This document shows positions 6,652-13,796 of a stretch of DNA of 49,271 nt, in pieces. The notes beneath the pieces were generated by a model. The model did no database searches. It was not told where the DNA came from and worked only from the letters and a program-made list of their open reading frames with translations. The stretch comes from HRBIN12 sp964447335 (GTDB lineage: Bacteria; Actinomycetota; UBA4738; HRBIN12). The position numbers and the translations under genes are program-made. The stretch is from assembly GCA_964447335.1 (NCBI GenBank), contig CAYUSA010000019.1, positions 1 through 49,271 on the forward strand, in the 5' to 3' direction. Positions within the stretch are counted from its first letter, which is position 1, and the number at the start of each line of letters is the position of its first letter.

Positions 6652-8598
6652 ATGGCTGCAGAGCCGAAGATGGCGGACGAGCGCCACTCCGAACGATCGC
6701 GGGCTCTCCGAACGGTGCTGGCTCGCGGCCTGCTGACGATCCTTACCGTCGTCACCCTGCTGCAAGGGCTTCGGGTGCTGCTCCCGCTCCTGTACGACGT
6801 GCGCGAGGAGGTCGGCTCTCCGCTCGCCGTCGGCATCGCGTTCACCGTGTTCCTCTGTCCGCTCCTCGCGGCGCCGCTGCGCCGAGTGGCCGGCGCGAGG
6901 TCGGCCCTCGCCGCCGCCGTCGTGGGCTTGGCCGTGGCGAGGCTCGGCTTCCAGGCTCTGCCCCCGATCCCGCTGTGGCTCGCCGCGGGCGTCGTCGCGC
7001 TCGCGTTGGTCGCCCTCACCCTGCAGCTGCACGTGGCGCGGGCGTCGGGACCGGAAGCCGCCGGCTGGTTCGCGGTCGCGTTCCTCCTGGGGCTGTGCGT
7101 CGACAGCACCCTGCTCGCGCTCTTCCTGACGTGGGACGTCGCGTGGCGGGGCGGCGTCCTCGCATTCGGCGTCGCCGCGCTGCTTGGCGTCGGCTTGGTC
7201 GGCTCGCTGCTCGCCGCCGGTCGTCCATCGGACCCCGGCGAGGCCTCGTTCGCGGGGCTCTGGACGCTCGTGCTCCTCGGCCCCTTCCTGATGCTCGAGA
7301 TGCTCCTCCTGCGGAACATCGCGTTCGCCGACTCCGCAGTGGGCTTGCCCCTGGTCTGGGGAGCGGTACTCGCGAAGCTCGGCGTCGCTCTCGCCGTGGT
7401 GACGGCCCTATGGACCGTCGCCCGGGGTGTCGGTTCTGCGGTGGCGTCGGCCGCCGGCATGGTGCTCGTGGCCGCGGTCGCCGCGGCGGCGAGCCTCGAT
7501 GGCGCCGTGGTCGCGATCGGGCTCCTCCTCGGCCAGGGGGCGGCCGGCGTGCTGCTCACCCTCGCCGTCGCTCGCGGAGCCGCCACTCCGACCCTCCACA
7601 CCTCGGCCTGGCGGACATCGGTCGCCGTGGCGATCGGAACCCTGGTCCAGGCGGCGTTCACCTTCCTGTACCAGATCGACATCGAGGCACCGCTGGGCTT
7701 CTCGCGGGTCGTCCTCCCGGTCGTCGCCGCGGCAGGGGTCGGTCTCGCTGCCGTCGGTGCGCACCGCCGCGAGCCGGGGCGTCCGTTCGTGTGGCAGATC
7801 GCGATCCTGCCACCGATCGCGACCGTGGCCGTCGCGCTCTTCCTCGTGGCCTCTGCGCCCGCCCTCGAGACGGTTCCGGGCGACGGCGGCCCGTTCCGGC
7901 TCGTGGACTGGAACATCCACTCCGCGCTGAACGGAGACGGCCAGATCGACCCCGGCGCGATCCGCGACTTCGTCGCCGCGGAGCAGCCCGACGTCGTGGT
8001 GCTCCAGGAGATCGCGCGGGGATGGCCGATCGCCGGAGACACCGACCTCGCGGAGTTCCTCTCGCGCGAACTGGACCTGCCCTACCGGTGGGCGCCCGCG
8101 GCAGACGGCCAGTTCGGCAACGTGGTCCTGTCGCGCCTCCCGGTGCTTGAGAGTGACTGGGCGAGGCTCCCGTACGGAGAAGGCCCGCAGCACCGCAGCT
8201 ACGTCCGGGTCGTCCTGGATGGGGGCGGTGGCCGCACGATTACGGTCATCGGAGCGCACCTGCAGGACGGCGACCGCACCTCCACGCTCGAGGGGCAGAT
8301 CCGGACCCTGCTCGACGTATGGGGCGGGGGGCTCGCGACGGTGATCGCCGGCGACATGAACATGCAACCGACCGAGGCGAGCGTCTCGCTGTTCACGGAC
8401 ACCGGGCTCGTGAGCGCCCAGGACGCCGCCGGCATGGGCCGGGCCTCGACCTCGCGCGATCCCAACTTCCCCGGCGACCGGCCCGACTGGATCTTCCTCA
8501 CGCCGGACCTGCGCTGCGAGCCGTTCGCGATCGACGCGGCGGAGGCGTCCGACCATCTCCCGCTCGTGTGCGTCCTAGCGCCGTCCACCCGTCCCTGA
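6652..8598 (+). CDS. Polytopic membrane protein fused to an endonuclease/exonuclease/phosphatase (EEP) domain
   Basis: The 648-aa product has roughly 400 N-terminal residues of transmembrane helices (from LLTILTVVTLLQGLRVLLPLL to TVAVALFLVASAPA) followed by a complete EEP domain of about 220 residues. Catalytic signatures appear in order: VDWNIH (Asn), VVLQEI (Glu), GAHLQDG (His), AGDMNMQP (Asp/Asn), DRPDWIF and SDHLPL (Asp-His). EEP enzymes are Mg-dependent phosphodiesterases or phosphatases; fused to a membrane domain, the enzyme probably acts on the outer face on lipids or nucleic acids. ATG 6652 is chosen. GTG 6640, closer behind GGAGGAG, is an alternative giving four more residues. Substrate is unknown. 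Confidence 0.85.
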   Translation: MAAEPKMADERHSERSRALRTVLARGLLTILTVVTLLQGLRVLLPLLYDVREEVGSPLAVGIAFTVFLCPLLAAPLRRVAGARSALAAAVVGLAVARLGFQALPPIPLWLAAGVVALALVALTLQLHVARASGPEAAGWFAVAFLLGLCVDSTLLALFLTWDVAWRGGVLAFGVAALLGVGLVGSLLAAGRPSDPGEASFAGLWTLVLLGPFLMLEMLLLRNIAFADSAVGLPLVWGAVLAKLGVALAVVTALWTVARGVGSAVASAAGMVLVAAVAAAASLDGAVVAIGLLLGQGAAGVLLTLAVARGAATPTLHTSAWRTSVAVAIGTLVQAAFTFLYQIDIEAPLGFSRVVLPVVAAAGVGLAAVGAHRREPGRPFVWQIAILPPIATVAVALFLVASAPALETVPGDGGPFRLVDWNIHSALNGDGQIDPGAIRDFVAAEQPDVVVLQEIARGWPIAGDTDLAEFLSRELDLPYRWAPAADGQFGNVVLSRLPVLESDWARLPYGEGPQHRSYVRVVLDGGGGRTITVIGAHLQDGDRTSTLEGQIRTLLDVWGGGLATVIAGDMNMQPTEASVSLFTDTGLVSAQDAAGMGRASTSRDPNFPGDRPDWIFLTPDLRCEPFAIDAAEASDHLPLVCVLAPSTRP

Positions 8599-8726
8599 AC
8601 GGTGCGTGGCGGCGAGGAAGCGCTGATCTCTTCGCCCCGAAACCCACAGGTGAGCATCCGGCTCGGCCCGTTGGCGCCGCGTTGACCTTGCGGGGCGCCG
8701 GTGCCACGCTCGCGACGGAGGGGCAG

Positions 8727-9950
8727 ATGACCGGAGGCGGCGCGAGCCGTGAAGCCGAGCCGGGGATGCGGGGGATGTGGTTGGGCGTCCTCGCGTACCG
8801 CTGGGCGGCGTTCGCGTGGATGGCCTCGCTCGCGGCCATCACCCGGGACGACCTCCGCGAGCCGGTGCTAGCGCTCGCGTCCCTCGTCGTCGTGTTCGTG
8901 TGGTGCGTGTGGTTCTCGGTCTCCCGGGCGTGGACGCGGCCCGCGGCGCGGCTTGCCGACCTCGCGATCTCCGTCGCGCTGTTGCCGATCTCGGGCTGGG
9001 TGATGGCTGGGGGGAGCACGGCCGGGAGCTCGCCGTTCTTCGCAACCTCCTACCCGGCCAGCGCGGCCCTCACCGTCGGAACCGGGAGCGGCGTCTCCGG
9101 CGGACTGCTCGCGGGCGCCGCGCTGTCGATCGGACTCGCGCTCAGCCGCCCCGCCAACGGCCTCCCCTTGGTCGACCTGTCGAGCGCGGAGTGGGCGGCC
9201 CTCGTGAACGGCTTCTTCTACTACCTCGCGGCGGGAGGCGCGGCGGGCGTCGTCTCAACCGTGCTCCGGCGCTCCGCGCGCGATCGGGACCGCGCGGTCG
9301 AGGAGGCCGCCCGCGAGCGCGAGCGCTCGGCGCGGATCGCGGAGCACGAGGCGCTGGGACGACAGTTGCACGACTCGGTCCTGCAGTCCCTCTCTCTCAT
9401 CGACAAGCACGGCCGGGAGCTGACCGAGGGCGGGGGCGCGGTGCCCGCCGCCGAGGTGGATGCGCTGGTCGACCTCGCGGCGCGGCAGGGTGAGGAGCTC
9501 CGCGCGCTCCTGAGCGAGCCCCCGGATGCCGGGCCCACCGGGGCGGCCTCGTTGCGCTCGGCGCTCGTGGCCGCCGCCCGCGAGATCGAGCATCCGCCGG
9601 TCACCGTGACGGTGGCGGGCGCGATCTTCCTCCCCGCCGCGCAGGCCGAGCAGGTCGCGGCGGCCGTGCGACAGGCGCTCGACAACGTGGTCCGGCACGC
9701 GTCGGCGAGCCGGGCTACCGTCTTCGCCGAGCAGGAGGACGGGCGCATCGTCGTCTCCGTCCGCGACGACGGGGTGGGCTTCGACTACGACGAGTCCCGG
9801 CTGGGGCGCGAGGGCAAGCTCGGCATGCTGCGCAGCATGAAAGGCCGGATCGAGGACCTCGGCGGCACGATGACGGTCCGCTCCTCACCCGGGCGCGGCA
9901 CCGAGGTGGAGTTCCTCCTTCCCGCGGGGGAGGATGACGCCGATGGATGA
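8727..9950 (+). CDS. MacS-like NarL-family sensor histidine kinase
   Basis: The 407-aa kinase has an N-terminal membrane domain of about 180 residues with five or six helices and no obvious extracellular sensor, a basic/coiled linker (RDRDRAVEEAARERERSARI), the phosphoacceptor motif GRQLHDSVLQSL (H215) and an HATPase domain with N-box QALDNVVRHA, G1 DDGVGFD and G2 GKLGMLRSM. The layout matches the actinobacterial MacS/DUF5931 kinases (from memory), which are paired with a NarL/LuxR regulator, as here. ATG 8727 follows GGAGGGG. The stop overlaps the start of the regulator at 9943, so the two are translationally coupled. The signal is unknown, and the partner regulator is broken. Confidence 0.9.
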   Translation: MTGGGASREAEPGMRGMWLGVLAYRWAAFAWMASLAAITRDDLREPVLALASLVVVFVWCVWFSVSRAWTRPAARLADLAISVALLPISGWVMAGGSTAGSSPFFATSYPASAALTVGTGSGVSGGLLAGAALSIGLALSRPANGLPLVDLSSAEWAALVNGFFYYLAAGGAAGVVSTVLRRSARDRDRAVEEAARERERSARIAEHEALGRQLHDSVLQSLSLIDKHGRELTEGGGAVPAAEVDALVDLAARQGEELRALLSEPPDAGPTGAASLRSALVAAAREIEHPPVTVTVAGAIFLPAAQAEQVAAAVRQALDNVVRHASASRATVFAEQEDGRIVVSVRDDGVGFDYDESRLGREGKLGMLRSMKGRIEDLGGTMTVRSSPGRGTEVEFLLPAGEDDADG

Positions 9951-10556
9951 GGGGGCCGCCGGCGGGCAGATCCGCGTCCTCGTGGTGGACGACCACCCCG
10001 TGTGGCGCGAGGCGATCCGGCGGGACCTCGAGCGCTCGGGACTCGAGGTGGTTGGGGAGGCGGCCGACGGGGGCGAGGCCATCGAGCGGACGCTCGAGTC
10101 GATGCCCGACGTTGTGCTCATGGACCTGCACCTCCCGACGGTCTCCGGCGTCGACGCGATCCGCGGCATCGTCGAGCGGGCGCCGCACGTGCGGTGGGTG
10201 CCTCGGGCTACCTGCTCAAGACGGCAACCGCCGCCGAGGTGACCGACGCGGTGCGTCGGGTCGCCTCGGGCGAGCCGGTCTTCTCCTCGCCGCTCGCAGG
10301 GCTCGTGCTGTCGGAGTTCCGCCGCGTCGCTTCGAGCGGGACGGAGCCCGGCGAGCCTGGCCTCACCGCGCGCGAGAACGAGATCCTGCGCCTCGTCGCC
10401 AAGGGGTACACGTACCGCGAGATCGCCGAGCAGCTGTTCATCAGTGAGAAGACCGTGCAGAACCACGTGCGCAACATCCTCACGAAGCTCCACCTGCGCA
10501 AGCGCTACGAGTTGATGCGCTACGCGATCCAGAAAGGGCTCGACCGGACGCCCTGA
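9943..10556 (+). pseudogene. NarL/LuxR response regulator with an internal deletion and frameshift
   Basis: The first frame from ATG 9943 reads a normal receiver start: VLVVDDHPVWREAI, phosphoacceptor D61 in VVLMDLHLP, then IVERAPHVR. It then runs into WVPRATC and stops at 10242. From about 10200 the +1-shifted frame resumes with VGASGYLLKTATAAEVTDAV and a complete LuxR helix-turn-helix (LTARENEILRLVAKGYTYREIAEQLF). About 19 codons that normally follow HVR (strand 4 with its Ser/Thr switch residue, and helix 4) are absent, and the deletion is not a multiple of three. Either the gene is dead or the sequence has an assembly error. It directly follows its kinase and overlaps it by 8 nt. Confidence 0.85.
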
Positions 10557-10559
10557 GGC

Positions 10560-11120
10560 TCAGGTCCGCTCGTCGGGGCCGGGCTCGAACCCCGGGCTCA
10601 CGTCGCCGGCCCACAGCACCGCGTGCGCGGAGTCCGCTAGCGTCTTGCACATCGGCGCCCCGAAGACACTGTTCGCCCGACACGTCCGCTTCATATCCCG
10701 GTACAGGAGGTCGTCGGACGCCGTCCGATCGCCGACCCCGAACCGGACGAGGTCGTAGCCGTAGTCGTGGGCTCGGCACGCTGCGCGGAAGTCCCAGAAC
10801 ACACCCTCGTCGGGGAGCGGGCCGCTGCAGCCGCCGTCGGCGTCGGTCGGTCGGGTGAACCGCCAACCGGCAGCGGTCTGCTCGAGCACTGGCTCGTAGC
10901 CGGCCGCCTCCGCGAACCCGGTGGGCGGGCAGGCCTCGCCGGTCTCGTATTGCTCGGCGGTGGCGCCGGGCAGGACCTTGCAGACCGGGGCGCCGGGCAC
11001 GGCGGCCGGCACGTCCGCGAGGGCCGAGCGCGCGAGGAGCACGAGCAGGGTACCGGTCAGTGCGAATCGCACCGTGTGCCGCCGGCGTCCGATCCTTCGG
11101 ATCCCGGTTGCCCCCCGCAT
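10560..11120 (-). CDS. Secreted prokaryotic phospholipase A2
   Basis: The 186-aa protein starts at ATG 11120 behind GGAGGAG. A signal peptide (RRRHTVRFALTGTLLVLLARSALA, cut near residue 35) is followed by a small Cys-containing domain. FRAACRAHDYGYDL contains the C-x2-HD-x2-Y signature of prokaryotic phospholipase A2, with H118/D119 and downstream DDLLYRDM offering the catalytic Asp. Six or more cysteines (C47, C64, C98, C115, C148, C158) could form disulfides. The enzyme would hydrolyse the sn-2 ester of phospholipids outside the cell, with Ca2+. It is convergent with the broken regulator: their stop codons are 3 nt apart inside a 13-bp palindrome (10552-10564). Confidence 0.82.
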   Translation of the reverse strand: MRGATGIRRIGRRRHTVRFALTGTLLVLLARSALADVPAAVPGAPVCKVLPGATAEQYETGEACPPTGFAEAAGYEPVLEQTAAGWRFTRPTDADGGCSGPLPDEGVFWDFRAACRAHDYGYDLVRFGVGDRTASDDLLYRDMKRTCRANSVFGAPMCKTLADSAHAVLWAGDVSPGFEPGPDERT

Positions 11121-11487
11121 GGCTCCTCCTCGGTCTCCCGGCCGGCCTCCCCGGCCTCTGCCTCGATGGTCGTCCCGGGAGGGGCTGGCGAACAGACGAG
11201 GAACCACCCGGATCGCGGGCGGAAGCCCTCAACTTCGCCTGGGCGCTTCCGGCAAGGAACCCGGAACGCGCTGGCAACGCCCGGAGGATTGGCGCGACTA
11301 GGGCCCCGCGTCTGTTGGGGTTCCGGGCACCGACCGGCTGAGGCTGGCGGAGGGTAGAGCGGCGGTGTTCACGCGAGGGACAGAAGCTGCAGAACCGCAC
11401 GAGGCGAAAGTCCCGCTGCCTCAGGTGAGGCGAGGAAGTCATCCGGCGCTCTCTCCTTTTCGCGCGCCGGTTTGACCCGACGGTCCT
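11121..11487. other. Gap between phospholipase gene and tRNA-Sec, no gene seen
   Basis: About 370 bases hold no convincing open frame with a ribosome site. It contains the phospholipase upstream region on one side and the 3' flank of tRNA-Sec on the other. A short inverted repeat (CCTCA/TGAGG around 11420) is the only structure noticed. Confidence 0.4.
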
Positions 11488-11508
11488 CGCGGAGGCGGAC
11501 GGGAATCG
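11486..11508 (-). repeat. tRNA-Sec-embedded copy of the 23-bp direct repeat
   Basis: This is the partner of the repeat at 4767-4789. It runs from two bases past the discriminator to the middle of the T-loop. Because the tRNA remains intact, this copy is the reconstituted end expected after integration downstream of a tRNA gene. Confidence 0.75.
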
Positions 11509-11583
11509 AACCCGCCTGGGAGCTCTCGCCCCCACACCGGTTTTGAAGACCGGGGGGCCCACCAGGCACCCTGACGCCTCCGC
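11488..11583 (-). tRNA. selC: tRNA-Sec (UCA anticodon)
   Basis: The minus strand folds as a selenocysteine tRNA. It has an 8-bp acceptor stem (GCGGAGGC / GCCTCCGC), an anticodon stem-loop with loop CUUCAAA (anticodon UCA, reading UGA), a long variable arm of about 20 nt (GUGUGGGGGCGAGAGCUCCC) and a standard UUCGAUU T-loop. The length of 96 nt and the G discriminator fit bacterial tRNA-Sec. CCA is not encoded. A TATCCT box at 11588-11593 on the minus strand is placed so that transcription would begin almost at the mature 5' end. Its presence means the genome makes at least one selenoprotein; no selA, selB or selD lies in the window. Confidence 0.95.
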
Positions 11584-11711
11584 GTCGAGGATAGCCGCCA
11601 TCCCTCGGACGCATCCGGCGCGAGCCTTAGCGCGAGTGGCACGCCCCCTTTGCCGTCCCTTACCGGTCGTCTGCATAGGGTCGATCGCGTCGGATACCGG
11701 AGGAGGATCTC

Positions 11712-12098
11712 ATGAGGGGACTGATCGTGGCGGTCGCGCTCGCGGCGTTCACCGTGCTGGCGGTGATCGGGACGCCGGCCGCGCAGGCGGGGAACAACGA
11801 CGTGATCGAGCGCGGCGGGTGCAGCGGCTCGAGTGACTGGAAGCTCAAGGTCTCGCCGGACAACGGCCGCCTCGAGGTCGAGTACGAGGTCGACCAGGGC
11901 GTGAGCGGCGATGACTGGCGCGTGCGGATCCTGCACGACGGCGAGGTCGCCTTCCGCGGGACGAGGACCACCGCCGGTGCGAGTGGCTCGTTCACCGTCC
12001 GGATCCGGGAGAACGACGCGGCCGGAGTCGACCGCTTCGTCGGCAGGGCCCGGAACCTGTCGACGGACGAGACCTGCCGGGGGGTCGCGTCCTTCTGA
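11712..12098 (+). CDS. Small secreted protein of unknown function
   Basis: The 128-aa product follows GGAGGAGGATCTC and begins with a clear signal peptide (MRGLIVAVALAAFTVLAVIG ending TPAAQA). The mature part of about 100 residues has two cysteines (CSGSSDW and DETCRG) that probably form one disulfide. It alternates as beta strands (WKLKVSPDNGRLEVEYEVD, WRVRILHDGEVAFRG, GSFTVRIREND), so an immunoglobulin-like or similar beta sandwich is plausible. Similar small secreted proteins are common in actinobacteria, but I know no function. It is monocistronic and followed by a strong inverted repeat. Confidence 0.8.
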   Translation: MRGLIVAVALAAFTVLAVIGTPAAQAGNNDVIERGGCSGSSDWKLKVSPDNGRLEVEYEVDQGVSGDDWRVRILHDGEVAFRGTRTTAGASGSFTVRIRENDAAGVDRFVGRARNLSTDETCRGVASF

Positions 12099-12118
12099 CC
12101 CTCCTGCTCGCTGCACGT

Positions 12119-12157
12119 GTGTGGCTCGGGCTACCCTCTCGGTAGTCCGGGCCACAC
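12119..12157. promoter_or_regulatory. Nested inverted repeat between the secreted-protein gene and padR-like gene
   Basis: Outer arms GTGTGGC (12119-12125) and GCCACAC (12151-12157) enclose inner complementary segments around CTACC / GGTAG, giving a long hairpin-capable palindrome 18 nt before the PadR start. There is no T-tract, so it is either a weak terminator for the upstream gene or the operator of the PadR protein. PadR proteins commonly autoregulate through a palindrome near their own start. Confidence 0.45.
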
Positions 12158-12174
12158 GAGCTTGGGAGGCCGCC

Positions 12175-12723
12175 ATGCACGTCCCGAAGGTGGAGGTGGT
12201 GGTCCTCGGTCTGCTCGCCGAGGAGCCGATGTACGGCTACGACCTGCTCGAGCGGTTCCGGACTCGGAGCATGGGGTTCTGGGTCGAGGTCGGGAAGGCC
12301 TCCGTGTACCAGGCGCTGCGGCGGCTCGAGGAGCAGGGGCTCGCGAGCGGCCGGCCACAGGAGGGCACCGAGGGCCCCGACCGCCGCGTGTACCGCATCA
12401 CCGCCTCGGGTCGCGCCCGCCTGCGCGCCGGCCTGCGCGAGCGGTGTGCCGACGCTCGCCCCTACGAGACCGACGCCGGCCTCGCGCTCGGGTTCGTGCA
12501 CCTGCTGCCGCTCGACGAGGCCCGGCGCGCCGTCGGCGAGCGGGAGATGGCCCTGTACGAGTGGCGTTCGACGATCGCCGGTGAGCGCGAGCGCGCCGAG
12601 CGCGCCGAGGGCCGGGGACGGGCGGTCGCGCTCCGCCTGCTCGGGCTCCAGGACGCCCTCGCCGAGACCGAGCAACGCTGGATCCAGACGTTCGGCGACG
12701 ACCTCGCCAAGCTCCGAGCCTGA
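12175..12723 (+). CDS. PadR-family transcriptional regulator
   Basis: The 182-aa protein has an N-terminal winged helix typical of PadR: VVVLGLLAEEPMYGYDLLERF, then GKASVYQALRRLEEQGLAS and the wing DRRVYRITASGRARL. A C-terminal helical dimerisation domain of about 90 residues follows (EARRAVGEREMALYEWRS and a coiled ERERAERAEGR stretch), as in the PadR-s2/Vir-like group. GGGAGGC precedes ATG 12175. The likely operator is the palindrome immediately upstream. The gene has a PadR counterpart at the same relative position upstream of DUF5318/ponA in mycobacteria. Effector and targets are unknown. Confidence 0.88.
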   Translation: MHVPKVEVVVLGLLAEEPMYGYDLLERFRTRSMGFWVEVGKASVYQALRRLEEQGLASGRPQEGTEGPDRRVYRITASGRARLRAGLRERCADARPYETDAGLALGFVHLLPLDEARRAVGEREMALYEWRSTIAGERERAERAEGRGRAVALRLLGLQDALAETEQRWIQTFGDDLAKLRA

Positions 12724-12767
12724 CCGAACTCCCTGGTGAAAGGCCCGATGGCGTCGGCGGCGTGGCC

Positions 12768-12773
12768 TACCAT
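12768..12773 (+). promoter_or_regulatory. -10 box TACCAT for a leaderless HAD mRNA
   Basis: TACCAT ends 9 nt before ATG 12783, which would place the transcription start at or next to the start codon. No Shine-Dalgarno precedes that ATG. Confidence 0.45.
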
Positions 12774-12782
12774 GTCGATGCG

Positions 12783-13589
12783 ATGGAGGCGGCCTTCTTC
12801 GACCTCGACAAGACGATCATCTCCAAGTCGTCCTCGCTCGTGCTCGGCCGGCCGATGTACCGGGCGGGCATGGTCACCCGCGGACAGCTCCTCCGCGGCG
12901 CGTACGCGCAGCTCGTCTACGCGGTGGTGGGCGCGGACGAGAAGAAGATGGACCGCCTCAAGGAAGGGATGCTGCAGCTCACGAAGGGTTGGGATCGCGC
13001 CGAGGTCGAGCGCCTCGTGCGCGACGTCATCGTCGACGTGATCGACCCGTACGTGTACCAGGAAGCCCTGGACCTCATCGCCCTGCACCGGCAGGAGGGG
13101 CGGCGCGTCTACATCGTGAGCAGCTCGCCGGAGGAGGTCGTGCGGCCGCTGGCGCGGCATTTCGGCGTCTCCGGCGTGCTCGCCACCCGGGCCCGCATCG
13201 TGGAGGGCCGGTACACGGGCGAGCTCGAGTTCTACTGCGCGGGACAGGGAAAGGCCGAGGCGGTCCTCCTGCTCGCCGAGCGCGCGGGCGTGGACCTGCA
13301 GGCCTCGTACGCCTACTCGGACTCGATCAGCGACCTGCCGATGCTCGAGACCGTCGGCCACCCCGTCGCCGTGAACCCCGACAAGGACCTGCGCAGGGAA
13401 GCCGAGGCGCGAGGGTGGGACATCCGCGACTTCCGCCGCCCGGTGCGCCTGCGCACGCGGATCGCGCAGACGGCCACCAGGCCGAAGACGCAGATCACCG
13501 CCGGGGTCGTCGCGGCCGCCGCCGCCGCCGGCATCTTCGCGTGGGTCGTCGTGCGCTCGCGCCTCGCCCGGCACCCGCAGGCCGCGTGA
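12783..13589 (+). CDS. HAD-IB family phosphatase (SerB/PSPase-like) with C-terminal membrane helix
   Basis: The 268-aa product starts EAAFFDLDKTIISKSSSL. HAD motif I DLDKT is present with nucleophile Asp and general acid Asp replaced by Lys-adjacent DKT as in subfamily IB. Motif II is VYIVSSSPEEV, motif III the Lys of GQGKAEAVLLLAE, and motif IV YAYSDSISDLPML. A helix near the C-terminus (AGVVAAAAAAGIFAWVVV) suggests membrane attachment. Substrates of this subgroup are phosphoserine-like or lipid phosphates; I cannot choose. ATG 12783 aligns with the usual family start; GTG 12762 is the alternative. It lies upstream of the tad locus, as the HAD gene Rv3661 does next to Rv3660c in M. tuberculosis (from memory). 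Confidence 0.87.
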   Translation: MEAAFFDLDKTIISKSSSLVLGRPMYRAGMVTRGQLLRGAYAQLVYAVVGADEKKMDRLKEGMLQLTKGWDRAEVERLVRDVIVDVIDPYVYQEALDLIALHRQEGRRVYIVSSSPEEVVRPLARHFGVSGVLATRARIVEGRYTGELEFYCAGQGKAEAVLLLAERAGVDLQASYAYSDSISDLPMLETVGHPVAVNPDKDLRREAEARGWDIRDFRRPVRLRTRIAQTATRPKTQITAGVVAAAAAAGIFAWVVVRSRLARHPQAA

Positions 13590-13649
13590 CCCGACGTCGC
13601 GCCAAGGGCCGACCCGGACTAGAATCGTTGGAGCAGCCCTCGAGGCTGC

Positions 13650-13770
13650 CGCGAAGGGAGCAGAAACCCACGCGCGTCCTGCCGCGGGAGGCATGCTCCG
13701 GGCTCGAAGCCCGCGAGGGCTCCGGTCCCCGGGTAAGCGCAGACAGCGCATGTTCGCTGCTCCCTTCGCG
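13650..13770. ncRNA. Candidate structured RNA between convergent genes
   Basis: A perfect 14-bp inverted repeat (13650-13663 with 13757-13770) closes a 93-nt interior. The interior contains further helices, for example GGGCT-CGA-AGCCC and GCGC-AGACA-GCGC, and another hairpin (GCAGCC-CTCGA-GGCTGC, 13633-13649) sits just outside. A TAGAAT box at 13619-13624 could start a plus-strand transcript. The closing stem plus multi-branch interior looks like a riboswitch or 6S-type RNA, but I could not match it to any class I know. It could also be an elaborate bidirectional terminator between the HAD and peptidase genes. Confidence 0.4.
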
Positions 13771-13796
13771 CTTCTCCGGGATCCGGTCTCGCCGGC

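Noticed and set aside
10552..10564. 13-bp palindrome CCTGAGGCTCAGG covering two convergent stop codons
   Set aside because: Stems this short arise easily from facing TGA codons in GC-rich DNA; it is too small to call a terminator.
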